NCBI GenBank assembly: GCA_015499985.1
Contig: JAAAUF010000349.1
Span: forward strand, 1 to 38,249
Length of the DNA: 38,249 bases
Direction of reading: 5' to 3'
Origin: Haplosporangium gracile
Lineage: Eukaryota > Mortierellomycota > Mortierellomycetes > Mortierellales > Mortierellaceae
Below are positions 31,679 to 38,249 of the stretch, one piece after another (position 1 is the stretch's first letter; each line of letters starts with the position of its first letter). The notes under the pieces were generated by a model. It saw nothing but the letters and a program-made list of their open reading frames with translations, was not told where the DNA came from and ran no database searches. The position numbers and the translations under genes are program-made.

Positions 31679-34526
31679 ATGAACGCCATCACGGCTTTGC
31701 AGTTCTATATCGACAAGATGCTCACCGACACCCTCGGGATGAAGGTCCTCCTCCTTGACGCAGAGACCGTAAGCAACCACATTCACATTCACAACCCCAG
31801 CCGCACTCACACTGCTCGCTTGCCTGCCATTCAATTTGCATCCACTTGCAAATTCTGCAACCAAACTAAACTGACTACACATGTCACCGCACTCGTCCAC
31901 GTAGACACCCATCATCTCAATGGTCGCCACGCAATCGCACCTGCTCCAGAAAGAAACCTACCTCGTTGACCGGATTGAGAACAACTCGCGGGACAAGATG
32001 CGGCATCTGAAGTGCGTTTGCTTCCTTCGGCCTACGGCCGATTCTCTCGAGAAACTGATTCAGGAGCTGCGGGATCCCTGCTATGGTGACTACTATCTCT
32101 GTAAGTGTGTGTGTTTATGCATACACAGTTCTCTTGTTTTTCCCCTCCCTTTGAAATTGGAACGGCTTGTAGAGTAAAAGAAAGAGAGTGAGAAAACTGA
32201 CCATCGGATTGATATTTTTCGACGTGATATGGTAGATTTTAGTAACCGCATCAAAAAGACGGCTATCGAGCGGCTTGCAGAGATGGACGAACATGAAGTC
32301 GTGCGGGAAGTTCAGGTACATACTCGGCACAGCTCAAACCGAAAACATTGAGCGATTGGACGACAGCATGGAGCTGGAACAGCTGAACGACGACCACATC
32401 AGGAATAATGTATCTTCTACGACAAACAGCTGAAAACGAAGCGCGAGCCGCCATGTCTTTATTTATCATTGCAGAGTAACGACTTAATTCCACACACCTA
32501 TCCTTTTGGTCTTGAGCGGACAATAGGAGTTCTACGCGGACTACTATGCGATCAACCCCGACTGCTTCTCGATCAACATGGACCCAGAGATAACACCCCT
32601 GTATGGAGACTCGTTCACTTCTTGGGATGGCACTAGTTTCATTAGAACAGTTGATGGACTCATGGGCCTTTTGCTCTCCTTGAAAAAGAAGCCCTTGATT
32701 CGGTATCAGAAGCAAAGCGCCATGGCCAAGCGTCTCGCCACCGAAGTCCAGGTACATTACCAATTCTTGCTCTGCTACGTTAATGTACTAGTTGTCGCTC
32801 ATTTTATACTGACGACGAATATGCCTTGCCATCACTATCATAGTTTCAAATTCAGCAGGAGGGTCAGTTGTTTGATTTCAGGAAATCGGATACGCCGCCT
32901 ATTTTGCTTGTGTTGGACCGTAGGAACGATCCAGTGACGCCGTTGCTTTCTCAATGGACATATCAGGCCATGGTCCATGAATTGATTGGTATCAGGAATG
33001 GAAGAGTTGATCTCTCAGGCGTACCAGATATCAAACCCGAGCTTAAGGTAATCTATCTGCATTGTTAAAATACATGTTATCAGGCTACTGTGGCTCCAGT
33101 AATGAAAAACTTTGGAAACGAACGCCCAGTTTACGTTGCCATTGTTATTCAACAAATTATAGGAGATTGTATTGTCGTGTGATCAGGACTCATATTTCCA
33201 AAAAAACATGTTTCTAAACTTGGGAGATCTGGGCGCAAACATCAAGAGCTATGTGGACGAGTACCAGACAAAGACAAAGTCCAACATGAACATCGAGTCG
33301 ATTGCAGATATGAAGCGGTTTGTGGAAGATTACCCAGAGTTCAGGAAGTTGTCCGGCAACGTCTCGAAACATGTCACTCTAGTCGGTGAACTCAGTCGCT
33401 TGGTCGATCAGGGAAACGTCCTGGAGGTTTCTGAGCTAGAACAGAGCCTGGCCTGCTCAGATTCGCATAATAATGACCTAAAGGTACGTGTAGTTTGGTT
33501 CGCTATTGTATTTCCTATGTATAGGTATGGTGAGTATAAAATGATCATTAACTGTTTATGTGTTTACTGAACTACCGTACTTAGAACTTGCAAAGACTGA
33601 TTAGCAGCCCAAAGGTCAGTGATGCGAGCAAGATTAGACTGGTTCAGCTCTATGCTCTGCGCTACGAAAAATTCCAGGGAAACGCAGTTGCTTCCTTGAT
33701 CGACCTCTTGTACAAGAACGGCCTCAGTGAGCGGGAGATCAGCGTAAGTTCATGGAGGATCCTAAATCGCGCCTGCGATCGATATATGACTGAATCTATT
33801 CTGGTAACATCCTTACGCTCATCTGACTGTTTTGATTCGTAGACGTTGGATACGCTGATGCAGTATGGCGGATCTTCACAGAGACAAGACGATCTGTTCT
33901 CGAACGAAAGCATCCTCTCAAGAGGACGCAGCGCCTTGAAAGGACTGAAGGTACAGCATGACCATGTTTTCTTGCATTCGTCAATGCGCTACATTGCTTG
34001 TCTCGCTTTCCAATATTGACTACTGACTGGCGCATTTTATACTACTTTTCGATATCATAGGGCGTTGAAAACGTGTACACGCAGCATCAGCCTCAATTGG
34101 GTCAGATCTTGGAATTGCTGTTGAAGATGCGGCTGAAAGAGGCAAGCTATCCATTCGTCGAGGGTAGTACAAGTCGGGACAGGCCCCAGGATATCATTAT
34201 ATTCATGGTGGGTGGCGCCACCTTTGAAGAGGCGAGGTATATCTCTATGCTCAATGCTACCACCCCCGGTGCCCGTATCATCCTTGGTGGAACTACCATT
34301 CACAACAGCCGAAGGTAATTACCGTGCGTGTTGTGCTGAAATTGTGTGGTGTTATTATCCGACCCTTTTTGAGTGGAGCGGAACCCACATACTCACGCTT
34401 TTTACTTTTATACTTATCGTTTGTAGCTTCATGCAGGAATTAGTGAGTGCACAGAGGACGACGATACCCGATCAAGGTTCGGACTCTGTCCGCAGTCGAA
34501 GGACACAAGGAGGCATTCAGCTGTGA
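31679..34526 (+). CDS. VPS45: VPS45, Sec1/Munc18-family SNARE regulator
   Basis: Ten exons close in phase: 31679-31768, 31905-32100, 32236-32315, 32527-32751, 32844-33047, 33163-33483, 33585-33743, 33843-33950, 34061-34314, 34427-34526, giving 578 aa, normal for the family. Signatures run the whole length: [21 protein letters not shown] at the start, [64 protein letters not shown], and the closing [20 protein letters not shown]...[13 protein letters not shown]. This pattern distinguishes VPS45 from Sec1, Sly1 and Vps33. VPS45 binds the syntaxin Tlg2/Syntaxin-16 and supports membrane fusion at endosomes and the trans-Golgi network. A short Arg/Ser-rich end follows the conserved region. The gene converges on the ASX-like pseudogene, whose remnant ends 180 bp downstream. 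Confidence 0.96.
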
Positions 34527-34568
34527 TCATCAAGTTTGTTGCTCGTTCCCACTCAACCAAACAGAAAG

Positions 34569-34574
34569 AATAAA
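34569..34574 (+). terminator. Polyadenylation signal of VPS45
   Basis: AATAAA lies 42 bases after the VPS45 stop, followed by a T-rich stretch, in the short convergent gap before the pseudogene remnant. Confidence 0.45.
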
Positions 34575-34705
34575 AAATCCTCATCATTTTTGCCTTTTTT
34601 TGAACTAATGTACAAGGGACTTCCAGACTGTCCACCTTACTAGTCTTCAGTCATGTCAGCAGCGGCAGCAGCAGCGTCTTGCAGCAGGACTACTTTTCTG
34701 CGTCC

Positions 34706-37700
34706 TTACTTTGAAGATGGTTTGTAAATGTCCATTCGTACGGCAAACAGCGAGACCACCTCCACTTCCTCCTGTTTCACCTTCTCCTGGTCGTCAAGTA
34801 CACCGCGTGCAGTCGGTCGGGATGCGTGAATGTGTTTCCAAGACTCGGAGGCGTTCTTGCGGTCTGCTTTGGGGACGTGTCCGTCGCGCTCTAAACAGAT
34901 GCGCTCGATCGTCATGGCACTGTCGACTTCGTAGGTTCTTGTCAACTTGATAGAGATCACAATCGAGTATCGTTTCTGTGGCTGTTGTCCTTTCTCGCTT
35001 TTCCTTGGTGATGACCTCGTGGTCACTGTCAACATGTTGGGCCACCACTACTCCTGCTGCCACTAGTTCGGACTTTTGGCCATCAGTTGGATTGTGGTCC
35101 TTTGGTTTTCTGCGTCTGTCACCGTTGATAAACTCGATAATGGGCCTTCCAGCCTTTGTCATTTCGACCACTCGCATCAACTGGCCAGCCCTGGCTTCAC
35201 CAGCCCCAGAGAACGACAGTGCCTTGTCTTCGTTGTCCTGTTTGTCGATCATGACAACAGCGATATCCGTTGACGTCTCTCATTTTGTTCCTCTGATACT
35301 GGCTCTATTGTAGGCACCGTCGTCGTAACTGTCGTCGTTCTCGTCGTTCTCATTGCAGCCGGTGGTTCCGTTGTCACCACTATGTTGACATTAGATTTCC
35401 ACCTTGCCGATGATTGTTGTTGTGATGGTGGTTGGACGGTCCCGGACGTACAGCAACTGGTCTCCGATTTGAATCCCCTTGTTGAGACAGACCTTGGCCA
35501 GCGATGTCTTTGAAGAGTCCCCAGCCTCCATCTTGCGCACGCTGGTCTGGATCACCTTCTCGCCATAAAGCCTTTCAAAATCATTTGATTTCCACGTCTC
35601 GCCCTCGCTTCCCTTCACCGTTGTTGCTGTTGTCGTCGCTGTTGTTGTCGTCCTGGTAGCACTCATCATCATCTTCCTGCCATCGTCCTCTCGTCTCAAG
35701 GCTGCAATCTTGGTCTTGTATTCGTTCGTAAACTTGTCCTCCACCAGGGTCTTCTACCAGTCGAGTTTGGCAAGGCTGCACGAAAACATGTTGAAGAATG
35801 CCTCAGTCGCGGTGCCGGTGTTGCTGTCGAGATATCATGGATTGGCCCGGATGCAGGCTGGGAGAAGATCGACAAAGGCGTTGAGTTGTGATGGAGAACC
35901 GAGTATACGCCTCGTAGGAAATCACCTTGCTGATGTCGGTAATGGCGTATTTGGAATGGGGACCTGTGAGCTGGTCAGATAGGCTTGGTTTGGCAACGGT
36001 AAGATTTTTAAGTGGGCCGGTGCTGAGTTGGGATGTAGTCTGGTCATCAGGAGTGGTGCTTGTTGTCTGACCAGGCTGACTCGTGGCTTCGTTGTCATGG
36101 ACGGCAGCAGATAGTGTATGCAAATGGTGTATTTCCATGGGGTTGAGTGCTGGCCTGGAAAAAATCGATAGTTGTTGCATTTGCAGAACTGACGATGCTA
36201 CAGTCGATGATGAGCACTTCAGGGGTGTCACCAAATTGAGCCGCACGAGCGCCAGAGTCGTCGAGAGGATTTTTCGCATTATCGAAGTCACCACTGTTCC
36301 CGGCCACCTTGGCGGCTATTGCGGAAGTCTGTGAATTCATCTGTTCTGGGATACTGGGATTGGCATCGCAGCCAGCGAGGACTTTCAGCAGATCGCCCTA
36401 TATCGGATCGCTATCGACAAGGGTCGTACTTATGTCCTCCGGCTGAGACGAACCTGTTATGGTACGCTGGGTCATCGTCGTCTCGTGCTGGGAATATTCA
36501 TCACGAACAAGACCGTTCTCGATGGCGAGAGGCGAGCTGTCAGTGTCTGTTGCAGGCTTATGGAGAGAAGAGGCGTCGAATTTGTCGGTATCGTCTTGAT
36601 CACTGACCCTCGAAAGCGGATCTTCGTCGACCCTGTTGTTGCTGAAAGGTGAGGGCTTGGTATAGGAGGAGGGCTGAAAAGGCCCTGAATGCTGTCGATA
36701 AGCACTTGCACGCTTGGTTTGCGAAATCTGTTAATTGTCTGTACAGTGAGATACTTTAGTTTGGTGTCGACAAAGATGTTGTTGTCACTGCTGATAGGGC
36801 TGCCATGGATTTGATCATCTGATTTACTGAAGCTGTCGTCTAGATGTACATCGAGAGGGCCAAGTTTAACGTCAGTGGACGCATTGTTATCACCGCTTCG
36901 ACGGACGTATAGGTCTTCTCCACGGTCGAGCGATTTGTCGTTGTCGATGTCGTCGGCTGTGTTGCTAGGGGGTATGAGGGTATTGAAATTGACGGGGATG
37001 ATGCTGTCAATGTTGCTGTCGCTCGTTTCGCCTTTGTAGTGGTAGGTAGCGTTTGTTATGGGGACAAAATAACCGCAGCGGAGCTGGTGGTAATAGAGGC
37101 GCTGTCTTCGATCCTGACTTGAGTTACAGAGGGCTTGATGCTGGTTTTGATGTCAATATGAAGAAATCTTTGTGGCCGTCCGCTGGAGGGTCTCGAAGGT
37201 ATCGCATTTGATGGGATCTCGATGCACGCCAATCGTTCAGACGTGATACCCGTTAACTCTCTCGCATCCAGTTTGGCCGCCGCCCTTGCTCGAATCATCT
37301 GCTTGGAGAGCTTGGCTTTATGTGCGGCCTTGCGAGCAGCGATGGCAGGAGTCCACACGTCGTCCGACTGGAGCCCTGCTTGCTCCATGCCTGACGCTTT
37401 GGAGGATGCGATCCACTTGTTGTCGTTGTTCGTCTTGTGCGGTAGTGCGGTAAGGTCGATGATAAAGTCGGCATGTTTAACGCGATTGCCGGACAGTCTG
37501 GTTTTGAGTCGCTGGTAATATACTTTTCCTTGGCGTCCCGTTAGTGTTCCATGTACTTCTTCCATTGTGGTCGCCATATTCTCCGCTGGATGATAGTCCT
37601 TGAGAGGTATCGTGAACGAGGAAGAGGAGGTGGTGGTAGTGACATTATTTGGAATACGTCGCTTGCACCGCCTCTTCAAGCTTCCAGCTCCAGTCTCCTC

Positions 37701-37917
37701 CGCCGACAAATCCAAGGCCATATGGAGCGTTTTTTTCCGAGTCGTCAATTGCCGAGATATCTAACCGGGGTAACAAGAATGGAACAAGTTAAAGATGCGA
37801 ATATGAGGAAAAACTCGCTGTTCCTTGAACGTCCTGACGATTAGACAAACACAACAGAACACCATGCAGACGCTGGGTGGCGTACAGATTCCGGACGTCC
37901 AATTGTTTTCTTGTCAT
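34706..37917 (-). pseudogene. Decayed ASX-homology (ASXH/DEUBAD) domain gene
   Basis: Read 5' to 3' on the minus strand, a start at 37917 and exon-like blocks 37917-37863, 37760-37669, 37598-37128, 37083-36772 and 36727-36398 join in phase to 419 codons ending at a TAG at 36398-36400. The same frame continues coding-like past this stop. Further down, a domain resembling the ASX homology/DEUBAD domain of animal ASXL proteins is visible at about 35940-35500: ISYEAYTRF, then NAFVDLLPACIR, TEAFFNMF, KTLVEDKFTNEYKTKI and WKSNDFERLYGEKV. It is broken by a frameshift near 35880 and in-frame stops at 35835-35837 and 35754-35756; the same frame has further stops at 35391-35393 and 35280-35282. Another frame change lies near 35020 before a final stop at 34706. 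In animals this domain activates the BAP1-type histone H2A deubiquitinase. Coding-like composition with many lesions indicates a pseudogene. A truncated N-terminal product is still possible. Two of the inferred 5' introns are only 44 nt, shorter than the other introns here. Confidence 0.72.
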
Positions 37918-38249
37918 CGAGATCTAAAGAAACAGTAGCAACAGGAGTAAACGGGAGGGAGTGTGTTGCGGTTAGTCTTCATTTTTTTTTGAATGGCGAT
38001 TTCGGGACGTGAGAAGTGGGCTATCGATGAGTGTGGGTGGTGTTGCGTTGCAGTTTAGAGGATGAGAGAGAGTAATGTATAAACTACGAACTGTACCTGT
38101 GTGTGCAACGGCGACTGTGACTAAGGTTGAGGGGGATGGAGGATCATTTGAGGTGAGGTAAGTCGGGGGGGAAGAGTGAGAGGGCGGTGAGTCGATGGCC
38201 ATAAGAAAATAAAAGTGTGAAAAGGGGAGTACGAAAGTAAGAGAGGAAA
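37918..38249. other. Region upstream of the pseudogene start to window edge
   Basis: These 332 bases would hold the promoter of the minus-strand pseudogene. I see a run of ten T at about 37983-37992 and purine-rich stretches at the right edge. No coding-like frame is visible; the 76-codon open frame on the minus strand (38202-37972) is Pro/Ser/Thr-rich low-complexity and not convincing. Confidence 0.5.

Noticed and set aside
36083..36606. Plus-strand frames opposite the pseudogene
   Set aside because: The minus strand carries the continuous Asp/Ser/Thr-rich coding-like sequence; plus-strand frames have Arg/Cys/Trp-rich random composition.
34706..37917. Transposon remnant as explanation for the broken frames
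   Set aside because: No reverse transcriptase, integrase, transposase or terminal repeat is visible, while ASXH-type motifs are.
1..38249. CRISPR arrays, prophage, rRNA/tRNA genes
   Set aside because: No regularly spaced direct repeats, phage genes or recognisable tRNA/rRNA sequence; the intron-rich genes show this is a eukaryotic chromosome.

Overview
This is a window of fungal nuclear chromosome. The evidence is: many short GT-AG introns in almost every gene, compact gene spacing (about 0.2 to 0.9 kb), Q/N/P/S-rich low-complexity tails, and eukaryote-only proteins (separase, SMC2, VPS45, a Munc13-like protein, a cis-prenyltransferase). Intron density, codon choice and protein style suggest an early-diverging fungus, perhaps a Mortierella relative; that placement is inference, not proof. 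I see no prokaryotic operon, CRISPR array, rRNA or tRNA gene, and no recognisable transposon.

Layout, left to right: (1) the 5' end of an unrecognised charged protein (minus strand, cut by the window edge) shares a divergent promoter with an ER cyclophilin B gene (551-1757, plus) that has an 18-nt microexon. (2) A very large separase gene (1934-10721, plus, 9 exons, 2665 aa) converges on the condensin ATPase gene SMC2 (16127-11397, minus, 11 exons, 1217 aa). (3) Upstream of SMC2 on the same strand lies a dehydrodolichyl diphosphate synthase gene (18081-16363). It diverges from a 1968-aa Munc13/Ync13-like C2-domain protein (18989-25899, plus, 10 exons). (4) Three plus-strand genes follow: a GT49/LARGE-like glycosyltransferase (26274-28090), a four-helix membrane protein of unknown function (28475-30005) and an intronless Q-rich coiled-coil protein (30294-31385). 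(5) VPS45, an SM-family SNARE regulator (31679-34526, plus, 10 exons). (6) From 37917 down to 34706 on the minus strand lies a broken gene. Its 3' half preserves an ASX-homology (ASXH/DEUBAD) domain crossed by in-frame stops and a frameshift.

The genes are ordinary eukaryotic housekeeping genes rather than an operon-like system. Two themes recur. Separase and SMC2 both act in chromosome segregation and converge tail to tail. Cyclophilin B, the dolichol-pathway enzyme, the glycosyltransferase, the Munc13-like protein and VPS45 all serve the secretory or endosomal pathway. The most unusual item is the decaying ASX/DEUBAD gene. Its 5' half can still be read as a spliced 419-aa frame, while its predicted deubiquitinase-adaptor domain is inactivated.

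Gene models were spliced by eye. Exon phases close exactly in every intact gene, which is strong internal support, but no transcript data or database search was available.
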